Origin: Deltaproteobacteria bacterium
Lineage (GTDB): Bacteria; Myxococcota_A; UBA796; UBA2385
Length of the DNA stretch: 64,000 nucleotides
NCBI GenBank assembly: GCA_018401435.1
Contig: JAGYJW010000029.1
Location: 1 to 64,000, forward strand
Reading direction: 5' to 3'
Shown: positions 1-8,639 of the stretch, in pieces
Layout: every line of letters starts with the position of its first letter
Numbering within the stretch: position 1 is the first letter of the stretch
The notes under the pieces: generated by a model
The model's input: the letters and a program-made list of their open reading frames with translations, nothing else
The model's database searches: none
What the model was told of the DNA's origin: nothing
Made by a program: the position numbers and the translations under genes

Positions 1-2
1 GG

Positions 3-629
3 GCCACCCACCTCCGCCACCAGGCCCTGCTGGCGGGCCATGGCACCGCGGGCGACCGGGTGGCAGCCCTGCGGCAAGCCTCCTCAGCCCTGTCCTGGGA
101 CAGCACCGGCGCCTTCCCCGACGACTGCCTGCTGGCGGCAGAGCTGCTGGGCGCCGGACTCAGCCGCTGCGTCAGCATCGGCCACCCCGCCCTGTGGGAT
201 AGCCACTCCGAAAACGAGCTCTACCAGAACAACCTGTGGGAGGAGACCTTCCTTGGATTGCGGCTGCTCACCGAGGCCCTGGCCGATGCGCCGGGCCGCA
301 GTGGCGGCAGCCTCGCCGACGAGACGGTGGTGGTGGTGATGAGCGAGATGGGGCGCAGCCCGGCCCTCAACGCCAACAACGGCAAAGACCACTGGCCCTA
401 TGCATCGCTGATGCTGTGGGGTCCGGGGGTGCGGGGCGGCCGCGCCTATGGCGGCTACGACGAGGCCTTCCGCGGCGCGCCCATGGACCTGCAAGGGGGC
501 GGGGTCGCGGCCGAAGGCGCGCCCTTGGGTTGTGTCGGCCTGGGCGCGACCCTGCTCAAGTTGGGTGGGGTGGATCCGGGGGACTGGGTGCCCACCGAAG
601 ATCCCCTCGACGCCCTCATCGAGGGCTGA
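3..629 (+). CDS. DUF1501 family protein, C-terminal part (5' end outside window)
   Basis: The reading frame is open from base 3 and ends at TGA 627-629, so only the last ~208 residues are present. The sequence matches the C-terminal half of DUF1501 proteins, which are related to the alkaline phosphatase/sulfatase fold and usually carry a Tat signal at the missing N-terminus. Family hallmarks visible are a WDSHSEN segment, the strand ETVVVVMSEMGRSP, and NGKDHWPYASLMLWGPGV, which corresponds to the usual GRDHWP...GGGV region. The biochemical role of DUF1501 is not settled; it often pairs with DUF1800 proteins, which cannot be checked here. It converges on the methyltransferase, overlapping it by 14 bases. 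Family assignment is confident; function is unknown. Confidence 0.8.
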   Translation, partial: ATHLRHQALLAGHGTAGDRVAALRQASSALSWDSTGAFPDDCLLAAELLGAGLSRCVSIGHPALWDSHSENELYQNNLWEETFLGLRLLTEALADAPGRSGGSLADETVVVVMSEMGRSPALNANNGKDHWPYASLMLWGPGVRGGRAYGGYDEAFRGAPMDLQGGGVAAEGAPLGCVGLGATLLKLGGVDPGDWVPTEDPLDALIEG

Positions 630-1260
630 TGCCCGGGGCGGCGGGCAGCCGCACGTCCAGGCAGAGGTAGGTGTAGGGCACCCGGAGCACCCCGCGCCAG
701 AGCTGCCCCCGGACCGGCCCGAGCCCTTGCACCAGCGCGGTATAGCCCTCCTGGGAGCGCACATAGGGGCCGCGATCCACGGCATAGAAGGCCCGCTCTG
801 ACCAGGGTGCCCCCGGCTGCTCACAGCCATCCAGGCTGAGCAGCTGCCCACCTGCCCCCAGGCGTGCCACCTCGCCCAGCAGGGTCCTGGCCTGCTGGGC
901 GTCGAGGTGGTGCAGCAGGCCGAGCATCAACACGCGGTCATAGGGCCCGTCGGCACCCAGGGCCTGGTCCCGCACCCCTGAACAGACGAATCGGCCGCGG
1001 TCCCCGAAGCGGGCGCGGGCATTCTCGATATAGGGGCGGTGGGTGTCGATGCCCGTGTATTCGACATCTTTCGGCAGGAAAGCCAGGATGTCGGCTGGAC
1101 CGCATCCCAGGTCGAGGATGCGCATGCCGGGAGAGGGCCGCAGCCATTCGGCCACGAAGCGCTCCCACAAGGCGGTGGATCCAACCCCGCGCTGCAGCCA
1201 GGAATAGACCCGCGCAGAGTCGAGGCCCAGGCGGGCGAATCGGCGGTATCGCGAGGTCAT
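616..1260 (-). CDS. class I SAM-dependent methyltransferase
   Basis: A 214-residue Rossmann methyltransferase. The SAM-binding motif I is ILDLGCGPADILAFLP (about residues 48-63), followed by the acidic end of strand 2 (YTGIDTH) and motif post-I FVCSGVRDQ. A LLHHLD segment lies where methyltransferases of the Methyltransf_25/31 type place the substrate-side loop. No membrane segment or signal is present, so it should be cytosolic. Its ATG overlaps the TGA of the upstream membrane beta-propeller gene (ATGA, 1257-1260), so the two are probably co-translated. The substrate cannot be deduced; small-molecule or lipid-linked acceptors are as likely as anything else. Confidence 0.85.
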   Translation of the reverse strand: MTSRYRRFARLGLDSARVYSWLQRGVGSTALWERFVAEWLRPSPGMRILDLGCGPADILAFLPKDVEYTGIDTHRPYIENARARFGDRGRFVCSGVRDQALGADGPYDRVLMLGLLHHLDAQQARTLLGEVARLGAGGQLLSLDGCEQPGAPWSERAFYAVDRGPYVRSQEGYTALVQGLGPVRGQLWRGVLRVPYTYLCLDVRLPAAPGISPR

Positions 1261-2971
1261 GGGTCTCGGTATCGGAAGGCGTAGGTGGCCACCCAGGTGC
1301 TCAACACGCCCTCGCCCCGCTCGGGCGACAGGGCGAGTTCCCGCACCATGGGCATCACCGTGCCCATGCGGCGGTGCAGCTCACCTGTGCGGATATCTTG
1401 CACCCAGATCTGGCCGGTCAGCACCGATGCGGTCACCACCAGCCCGTTCTCGTCGTCGATGGCCAAGGAGCGCACCCCGGGTTGGGTGGGGATTCTCCAA
1501 TCCAAGGCGCCGGTGTGGGGGTCGATCACCCACAGCTCCAGGCGGTTGGGCAGGGCCACCACCAGCCGGTCCAGAGCGGCCGACCAGCGCATCTTGCCGT
1601 CCAGGGTGGGGGTGCTGATCCAAGGCACCGCCTTTCCGCTGCCCAGATCGGCCAGCCAGAGCTGGCTGCCAAAATCCGGCGACAGCACCAGGCGCTGAAG
1701 GGTGGGGATCCAGGCCATCTCTCGGGGCATGGGCAGGCCCCAGAGCAGGTTGGGATCGCCATCCACCAGCTGCTGTCCATCCAGGGGCACCGCGGCGCTG
1801 GGGCCACCGGGCGGAGCGACGTGGGCCACGGGGCCGGCGCCCGGCTGGTAGTCCGCCGCGCTCAGCACGATGTCGCGAATCGGGTGCAGCTCCGGCAGCT
1901 TCGCCATCAGCACCTTGCGCGGCGTGGGCCCGGCGGTCTGCACCGCCACCGCCATCAAGGACCGATCGCCATCTCGGGTGAGGTAGGCGTAGCTGAACTC
2001 GCTGGGAAGCTGCACAGCCCGAAGCCGGCGCCAGCCCCGGCCATCGAATCGAAGCTCCAGCAGGCTGTGTCCGCCTTCGATCACCCAGGTGAGCCCCGAG
2101 ACGGGATCGGTCTCTGAATCCAGCGGCGCGCTGCTGTCCGGGCCCCAACGATCGGCGAGATCGAAGACCGCAGGCTCGTTCTTTCCGTCCAGGTCATAGG
2201 CGATCAGCCGCGTGGTGGTCTCGGCCACCACAATGGCGGTGCTGCCCACGATCTCGACGCCATGCCAGTCTGCGCGCACGCCGGGCTGGCTGTGGGCCAG
2301 GACGCGGATGCGCGAATCCAGCAAGCGGTCGGGCCAGCGCTCCATGCCCGCCCGCACGGCGTCGTAGTGGGCCAGGCAATCCGTCCAGAGGGCCAGGAAG
2401 CCCAGCAGGCCCCCGGCCAGCGCCATCAGGCCCCGGTGCAGCAAGGGGCGACGCAGGCTGCCCAGCGCCGCCGCCACCAGGCCCGGAAAGAGCAGGCTGC
2501 TGCCGGGGACCCGACCACCAGCAGCCCTTTGCCCGGCCCTGGCCCGCGAGGTCCCGCGGGCGGCAGCCCGGCGACGACTGATGAGCCCCAGCACCAGCGC
2601 CATGGGCGGGGGCCATAGGTCGGCGGCGGCAGGCTCCCCAGCCAGATGGCGCCCAGGGCCGCCAGCGTCCACCAGCGCCCTCGCAGGAAGCCCAGCAGGA
2701 CCGGCAGCGCGGCGCCGGCCAGGACATAGAGGGGCAGCTCCCTCTGCCGAAGCAGCAGGCCCTGGCTGCTCTCCAGCGCCCACTTCACCACGCCGTGGGG
2801 GTAGGGAAGGGCCAGCAGCAAGCGGGCGAGCAGGTCACCCAGCAGGCTGGGGGCGAGCAGCAGAAAGGCCAGCGGCTTGTGAGAGGCTGGGCCACCACAG
2901 CCTGGCGGCGGAGGCCAGCATCGCCGGTGGAGGCCCTTCGCCAACGGTTTTTCGCTGTCACGGATCGTCAA
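1257..2971 (-). CDS. membrane-anchored beta-propeller (WD40/PQQ-like) protein, one frameshift
   Basis: The N-terminal ~120 residues are read in one frame (from a TTG at 2971) and contain several hydrophobic helices, for example KPLAFLLLAPSLLGDLLARL and LYVLAGAALPVLLGFL. The reading frame then changes at GGGCGGGGG (2604-2612) and continues, with another hydrophobic helix (GLMALAGGLLGFLALW), to the stop at 1257. The last ~340 residues carry repeated blades typical of a beta-propeller, such as TTTRLIAYDLDGKN, SQLWLADLGSGKAVPW, RLELWVIDPHTGALDW and TGQIWVQDIRTGEL. This suggests a polytopic N-terminus with a propeller on one side of the membrane. No known family name is certain. The break at a G run looks like a sequencing indel. 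The start codon is uncertain. Confidence 0.6.
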
Positions 2972-3115
2972 GTCTTTGTCATGGAGTGCAGTTCAGGCAT
3001 AGCACGTCCCCTGGTACCGGTTTCAAATGGGCCGCCTGTGGGGCCACGACGGGCACGCACCTGGGCGCGAAGCCTGGCGGCCCTGCACCCTCTTCCACCG
3101 ACGGGATGCAGCACC

Positions 3116-3992
3116 ATGGGCCCCTTTTCTGCTGCAGGATCGCGGCGCCTGGTGGCGGCCCAGCTGCCCGGGGGACCGGGGAGTCGGGAGCAACGGCTGG
3201 CTTGGGCCGATGCTGCCTTGGCGCGCGCGTCGGGGGCGGCGCTGGTGGTGCTGCCCGGTCCACTGCCCGGCTACCTGCCGGGGCTGCGGTTTCGATGCGG
3301 GCGCGGGCCGAGGCCTGGGCGCTGCGGTGACCCCGCCGCAGCGGGGCCCACATCGCCATGGGTATCGGTGGAGACGACGCCAGCGAGCTGCTTCTCGTCG
3401 CCCCCGAAGGCGTCGTCGGCCGCTACCGCAAGCGCTTCCCCACCTTCCTCGAGGCGCCCCACTGGCGCGCGGGGAAGGCCCCGGGCGTCCTGCGCTGCGC
3501 CTTGGGCCGGGTCGGACTCGCCCTGTGCGCCGACGTGGTTCAGCCGGGGCTCTGGGAGGCCTTTGCCGGGCGGGTGGACCTGGTCGTCATCATCGGCGGC
3601 CTGGATGACCATGGCGGGCGCAAGCGGCGGCTGCGGGGCTGCGCCGGCGCCTGCTGGGCCCCTGGATGGACGGCGCGGGCCCCACCGCGCCACCCTCTCG
3701 GCTGCCGCCGCCGCGGGCGTCCCCATCGTCTTTGCCAATGCGACCGGCCCCTACCGCGACGGTGAGCGCTTCTCAGGGGGGGAAGCCGCCACGGCGCCGA
3801 CGGCCCGCGCCCTGGCGTCGGTCGAGGCCATTACGCCCTGGGCGACCCCGAGGCGGAGCCTGGCCCGGCTGGACCCCCTCTCGGTAGGCTGGCCGGTGCG
3901 AAGCGCCCACCTTTGCGGCGCGCTGGCGCCTCTTCGCCCTGGCCCACCGCTGGGCGGCCCGGGGACGCGCCCGGTTGCCCTCTCGGTCCTGA
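3116..3992 (+). CDS. carbon-nitrogen hydrolase (nitrilase superfamily), frame-disrupted
   Basis: The pieces add up to a ~290-residue nitrilase-superfamily protein spread over all three frames. From ATG 3116 comes RRLVAAQLPGGPGSREQRL, the usual first strand and helix. The middle frame (3358-3700) gives VAPEGVVGRYRKRFPTF, which holds the catalytic-lysine region (YRKRF), and LALCADVVQPGLWEAF, which lies where the family keeps its catalytic cysteine (C-A-D). Back in the first frame GVPIVFANATGP is the typical late strand. The tail FAARWRLFALAHRW ends at TGA 3990-3992. Breaks lie near 3290-3330, 3620-3700 and 3900. Members hydrolyse amides or nitriles or transfer acyl groups; the substrate is unknown. 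The gene starts 18 bases before a membrane gene and probably forms an operon with it. Confidence 0.55.
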
Positions 3993-4009
3993 CGGTGCAA
4001 GCTCTGGCC

Positions 4010-5405
4010 ATGCTGCTGGCCCTCGCCCTCGTCACCGCCGCCCACGCCGCCCCCCTCAGCCCCACCGTCGGGGGCCTGGACGCGGCCCGCGCGGTGCAGG
4101 TGCTGATCCGCAACGGCGACCAGGTCAACGTCGCCGACTGCAACGACGCCGCGGTAGGTGCAGACGCCGCCATCGACGGCCGGTGGACCTGTGGTCCGGT
4201 CGCCCAGCGCCCGGAGCAGGGCCAGATCGGCCTGCTGGTGGACGGCAAGCTGACCGAGGTGGGCGAGGCTCGCTGGGAGGGGCCCGCGCGCGCGCTCTCC
4301 ATTCGACGGGAGTCCGGCGCCTGGTCCTTGTCCACCGAGTCCGAGCTGAACCCCGAGGTCCCCGGCGCCATCGCGGCCGGGCCCGGCCAGATCGTGGTGC
4401 TGCGGGTGGAGGGCTTCTCCGACTCGGGCGCGCCGGTCATCCGGCTGCAGGGCGAAGCGGGCTCCGTCCAGCTCAGCTGCGGCGATGACGGGCGCTTTCC
4501 CGATGTCGAGCGCAACGACGGTCGCCTGGGGTGCGCGGGGCTGGCCCCAGGGAGGGCGTTGACCGCATCCCTCTACGGCGCTGGCGGCAGCCAGAGCGCC
4601 CTGGGCCAGGTCACCCTGCCCGACGACGCGGTGGCCGAGGTGGTGGTGGACGTGGCGGCGGGCCGCTTGGAGCCTCGGCCCTTTGGCGCGTTCAGCGCGG
4701 TGCTGGCGCCCGAGGTCAAGGTCGAGTCCGTGCCCCCTGCGCCCCGGAGGGTCTACTCCCGGTGGAGGATCGAAGGCGCGGGCGCGCCCGCCGTGCCCCC
4801 TCCCGACGAGCTTGCCCCCACCGTTCCCCTCTTATCAGGCGACCCGGCACGCGCCCCGGATCGAGCGGCCCCGCCTCCAGGTGCTCTTTAGGCTGATGGC
4901 GGCCGCGGTCGCCGGGGGCTGGTGGTCGCCAGCCGAAAAGACCAGGCGAAATGGCGATCTTCCGGCCCTGGAGCGACTGCCTTCCCACCGCTGCTGCCCG
5001 GTGGACCCACGGTGCTGGCCGGGGGCTGTCAACTTCGCTGCCCGGATCCGGCCTCTGTCTCATCCCTATCTCTCTCTGGCGCCCACCCCTGGCGCCAGCG
5101 TCTACCGCGCCAGCCGGCCGCGGGTGGAGGACCTGGCGCAGAGCCTGCGGGTCCTCGCCGAACGCCAGGGGCCCGAGCTGGCCCTGGTCCTGGTGGGCGA
5201 GCAGGCCATCGTCGACCCGGGCGGGGTGGCCGGAGACCCGGTGGCCGAATTGGAGCGCGCCCTGCCACCCGGCACCCTGCTGCTGGTGCTGGTCGGCCCC
5301 GACGCGCCCCGATCGCCCTGGATGACCTGCCTCGATGTGATCGGTCCACCCTGGCGCGTTCAGGGCGAGTCCGAATCCGCGCCGCCCGCCCCGTCCAGCA
5401 CGTAG
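4010..5405 (+). CDS. exported membrane protein with DDG beta-domain and PVYR domain, copy 1 (frame-disrupted)
   Basis: ATG 4010 opens a signal peptide (MLLALALVTAAHAAPLSP). About 280 residues of beta-rich sequence follow, with the motif DDGRFPDV...NDG (about residues 165-178), also found as DDGRSPDV...DDG in the gene at 22431. Beyond ~4800 the frame breaks two or three times (near 4800-4890, 4975 and 5070). The fragments LPALERLP, GGCQLRCPDPA and ASVYRASRPRVEDLAQSL...LALVLVG line up in order with the C-terminal domain of the genes at 10233 and 22431. This makes it the first of three paralogs of a family I do not recognise. Its 3' end overlaps the convergent GT-C gene by 46 bases. The gene could be decayed, but conserved fragments in order argue for sequence error. 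Confidence 0.5.
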
Positions 5406-7120
5406 ATCCGCATGGCCGCGTCGTCGTGTACCGGGCGCGCCGTCTGGTCCAGAAATGCGCTGATCTTGCGGGCCTCTGCCGGCGCGTAGAAGTCCTTGTG
5501 CACCACGATGTAGCGCAAGCCCAGGTCCACCGCCTCGGCGCGGCCCGCCACCAGGTCCAGCCAGGGCAGCTGCGGGGGCAGCAGCGCCACCCGGCTGCGC
5601 TCCAGCACCACCAAAAAGCGGGTGTAGCGGTTGGTGGCCAGCCAGGTGGGCAGGGGGTCGTTGAGGCCGAAGGGCACGGGCCGACCGTGGGTCACCTGGT
5701 CCACGATGAAGCGGGCGCGCGACAGGACGGGCAGGGTGATGGGCAGGTCCAGCACCGCGCCGGAGCGCATCCCCGCGAGCACCGGGCGCTCCACCACCTC
5801 GGACCAGGGCAGGGGCATCACCGCCGGCGAGAGGGCCATCGACTCCACCAGCCGGGCCAGGCACAGGGCCCCCACGGCCAGCCGGGCACCGGGCCGGGCC
5901 CCCATCGCCGCGATGGCCAGGGCCGCCATCACCGACAGGCCCAGGGTCGCGCCCACCGCAAAGCGGTAGGCATGCGAGATCCGGCCAAAGAGCGGGATGG
6001 CCTCGAAGAGCCACAAGAAGGGCAGGGCGACCAGGCTGCCCTCCACGCTGCGGTAGGCGCCGCCCAGGTAGAGGTAGGGGCCCAGGCACAGCAGCACGAA
6101 GGCGCACACCAGGGCTGCCCAGGGCTCCGCCTTTCGGCGCAGGGCCCCGAAGAGGGCCAGGCCCGCGGGCAGGAGCAGCGAGTAGCCCAGGTAGACCACG
6201 ACAATGAGGTCCTCGTCGAAGGCCGCCTTGAGATCCGGCGAGTAGAAGCGGCCCGGCACCAGCAGGGCGAGCACATCGGTCATGTTGTGCTCGATGAGGG
6301 TGCGCTTCACGAACTCGGGGTCACGGGTGACGATGGCGTCGGGCGCCGACATGGATCGCAGGAAGAGGCCGAAGGGACCCGCCACGACCAGCCCCGTCAC
6401 CGCCGCCCCCAGGCCGAGCGGGAGCCCCCAGGCGCGCAGCAGGGCCCAGGGCCGCGGCCGGCCCAGGCTCGCCAGCAGCTCGCGCACAATGAGCCCCAGC
6501 AGCACGATCCCGGCAAATAGCCCATAATACCAGTTCGCGACTGCGTTCAGGCCGAAGAGCAGACCCGCCACGGCGGCCCGGCGCAGCGACGGCTCCTCCT
6601 TGGCCCACAGCAGCCCCAACAGGGCCAGGGGCAACCAGCCGGCGGCCAGGGTCTCGGTGATGCCATTGGTGGCCTGTCCCAGCAGGTGGGGGGCCGACTG
6701 GTAGCAGAGGCCCGCGAAGAGGGCGCCGGCCCGGGAGCCGCTCACCCGCAGCGCCAGGGCGTGGGCGCCCAGGCCGCAGAGGGCGAGGTTCAAGCCCACC
6801 GCGGCGTTGAGGGCCGCGACCGGCCCGAAGAGGGCCTGGATTGGCGCGGTGAGCACCGCGTTGAAGCTGTCGATGAACCAGAGGCTGCCGCCCTGGGGCC
6901 AGGCCAGCAGCTCCGTGTGCAGGGGCAGGGTCCCCTCCGAGAGGGACGAGAAGACGAACCAGAAGCCCCAGACGTGGTTCCAGACGTCGTTGCCGGGGTG
7001 TCCCACCGCGCGGTGGCAGGGATCGGCCAGCACCGGCCCCAGGCAGGCCAGGGCCAGCAGCCCGTGCACGGCCACAGCCAGCGCGTGCGTCCGCAAGGTC
7101 GCGGGCGGCCGTGCTACCAT
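5360..7120 (-). CDS. GT-C-like polytopic membrane protein (586 aa)
   Basis: ATG at 7120 (MVARPPATLRTHALAVAVHG) gives 586 residues with about ten to twelve hydrophobic helices, then a ~130-residue soluble C-terminal part that includes YIVVHKDFY and RIYVLDGAGG. The first loop carries NDVWNHVWGFWF, with acidic residues placed as in the catalytic loop of GT-C glycosyltransferases (PMT/ArnT/YfhO-like). GT-C enzymes transfer sugars from polyprenyl-phosphate donors at the outer face of the inner membrane. The open frame extends upstream of 7120, but that part is antisense to the lipoprotein at 7181 and has no hydrophobic pattern, so it was left out. Similar proteins occur at 31535, 48092 and 49942. 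Fold class is fairly likely; the sugar and acceptor are unknown. Confidence 0.7.
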   Translation of the reverse strand: MVARPPATLRTHALAVAVHGLLALACLGPVLADPCHRAVGHPGNDVWNHVWGFWFVFSSLSEGTLPLHTELLAWPQGGSLWFIDSFNAVLTAPIQALFGPVAALNAAVGLNLALCGLGAHALALRVSGSRAGALFAGLCYQSAPHLLGQATNGITETLAAGWLPLALLGLLWAKEEPSLRRAAVAGLLFGLNAVANWYYGLFAGIVLLGLIVRELLASLGRPRPWALLRAWGLPLGLGAAVTGLVVAGPFGLFLRSMSAPDAIVTRDPEFVKRTLIEHNMTDVLALLVPGRFYSPDLKAAFDEDLIVVVYLGYSLLLPAGLALFGALRRKAEPWAALVCAFVLLCLGPYLYLGGAYRSVEGSLVALPFLWLFEAIPLFGRISHAYRFAVGATLGLSVMAALAIAAMGARPGARLAVGALCLARLVESMALSPAVMPLPWSEVVERPVLAGMRSGAVLDLPITLPVLSRARFIVDQVTHGRPVPFGLNDPLPTWLATNRYTRFLVVLERSRVALLPPQLPWLDLVAGRAEAVDLGLRYIVVHKDFYAPAEARKISAFLDQTARPVHDDAAMRIYVLDGAGGADSDSP

Positions 7121-7180
7121 CGCAGCCTCGCCCTGGTCGGTGCCGGGGCCAGGGGGCTTCCGCTGCGATTCGTCCTCATC

Positions 7181-8035
7181 ATGCTCTGCGCCTGTGCTTC
7201 GGAAGAGGCGATGCCGCCGCCGGCGCCGCCACTGGACCGGGCCGCCCGGCCTCCGCCGGCGCCGGGCCCCGCCGGTGAGGCACTCTACCAGCACCTCTAT
7301 GCGGGTGAGTACGGCGAAGGCGCGCAGGCCAGCGGCGACCGGGCCCGGATGCTGGCCTGGCTGGCGAGCCTGGATCCCAGCCGCGAAGAGCTGCTCGCGC
7401 TTCAGGACCTGGTCGCCCTCAACCAGCGCCTGCAAGCCGAAGCCCGGGCCGAGACCGAGACCCTGGGCGCGCGCGAAGCGGCGCTCCTCAACCCCATCTA
7501 CGCCGAGCTGCTCGGCCTCTACGCCCGCCCCGCGCCCCCCACGGAGGCCGAGCTGGCCCCCCTGGCAGCGCGCCTGGAGCAGGCCCGGGCCAAGGTGGAG
7601 GAGGGCATCGACCCCCACGGGGCCCGCTTCGACCGGGTGGTGGAGCTCTTTGAGGCCTGCGCGGCCCTGGTGCGCAGCCTGCCCGAGGATCGCCGCCGGG
7701 CCCTGGGCGAGGCGCGCTTCTTCCTGGGTCGCAAGCTGGGCCCCTTCTCGACCCCCGGCGAGGGGGCCGCCCTGCTGGGCAGCACCTGGGAGGCCCTGGA
7801 TTTTGCCGCCTTGAAGGTGGATCCTCGCGATGCCACGGAAGGCCATATGGACATTGGCGGCCTCTGGGCGGCGGAGCGGGTGCGGGGAGGCCAGAGCGAC
7901 AGCCTCCTGGAGAACCAGCTCGCCACCATCCTGATGGTGGCCAGCGCCATGGAGGGGCTGAACCAGGCCATCGAGGTTCGCTTGGGCCAACGCGCCGCGC
8001 TGGACTTCAACCCGCAGCCCGTCGGGCTAGACTGA
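7181..8035 (+). CDS. putative lipoprotein, all-helical, unknown function
   Basis: A 284-residue protein that starts MLCACASEEAMPPPAPP. The short hydrophobic stretch before it (FVLIMLCAC) looks like a lipobox with cysteine as the acylated residue; the true start may lie a few codons upstream, but no ATG, GTG or TTG is in frame there. A Pro/Ala-rich linker follows, then a helical domain rich in Leu, Ala and Glu, for example RMLAWLASLDPSREELLALQ and FDRVVELFEACAALVRSLPE. No catalytic motif or known family was recognised. It diverges from the GT-C gene across 60 bases and is followed four bases later by a second lipoprotein gene, so the two probably form an operon. Confidence 0.6.
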   Translation: MLCACASEEAMPPPAPPLDRAARPPPAPGPAGEALYQHLYAGEYGEGAQASGDRARMLAWLASLDPSREELLALQDLVALNQRLQAEARAETETLGAREAALLNPIYAELLGLYARPAPPTEAELAPLAARLEQARAKVEEGIDPHGARFDRVVELFEACAALVRSLPEDRRRALGEARFFLGRKLGPFSTPGEGAALLGSTWEALDFAALKVDPRDATEGHMDIGGLWAAERVRGGQSDSLLENQLATILMVASAMEGLNQAIEVRLGQRAALDFNPQPVGLD

Positions 8036-8039
8036 GTCC

Positions 8040-8639
8040 ATGAACCGCGCCCGATCCCGGATCCTCCCCTTCGCCTGCCTCTGCGCCCTGTCCTGCTCGG
8101 CCAAGGGCCCGGCCGCCCCCGGCACGAAGACCGCCGACGGCGACAGCGGCGACGCCGAGCAGGGCTGCAGCTACACCAACCCGCAGCTCGACCTGGGCAC
8201 CGGCGAGACCAGCTTCGTCACCCTGTCCGACGGCGACGGCATCGAGGTGATCAACGGCCCCCAGGGCGGCCAGCACGTCCTGGGCAGCCTGCGTACCCAA
8301 GACATGAGCGGCATCGCCACGGTGCGCTTCACGGTGCAGCGCGAAGCCGACCTCAGCTATGTCTCCGACCAGACCTACCGGCTCCAGCTCTTTCCCGAGG
8401 GCGACTGCGCCTGGTCCTATTTCGGCCTCTACGGCTACCTGGGCTTTGTCGCCGGTCCCGACGACAACGCGGACTTCCTCTACCTGCCCGCCATCATGGG
8501 CATGGAGGTCAGCGACGAGGGGGGACGCACCGCCAGCGCCCAGGTCCGGGTCATCCCCGAGCTGGGCCCCGAAGAGCTGCCGGGCGGCGACCCCGGTGGC
8601 GATCCCGGCGGCGATCCCGGCGGAAGCACCGGGCCTTAG
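8040..8639 (+). CDS. putative lipoprotein, beta-rich, Gly-Asp-Pro tail
   Basis: 199 residues beginning with a signal sequence whose lipobox is CALSCSAKG (about residues 15-23), followed by a charged Gly/Asp linker (TADGDSGDAEQGC). The mature part is beta-rich with several aromatic residues, such as SYVSDQTYRLQLF and CAWSYFGLYGYLGF, and ends in three GGDP repeats. It is probably anchored to the inner leaflet of the outer membrane or exposed on the surface. No family recognised. It starts four bases after the upstream lipoprotein stop and converges on the FG-GAP gene with a four-base overlap. Confidence 0.65.
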   Translation: MNRARSRILPFACLCALSCSAKGPAAPGTKTADGDSGDAEQGCSYTNPQLDLGTGETSFVTLSDGDGIEVINGPQGGQHVLGSLRTQDMSGIATVRFTVQREADLSYVSDQTYRLQLFPEGDCAWSYFGLYGYLGFVAGPDDNADFLYLPAIMGMEVSDEGGRTASAQVRVIPELGPEELPGGDPGGDPGGDPGGSTGP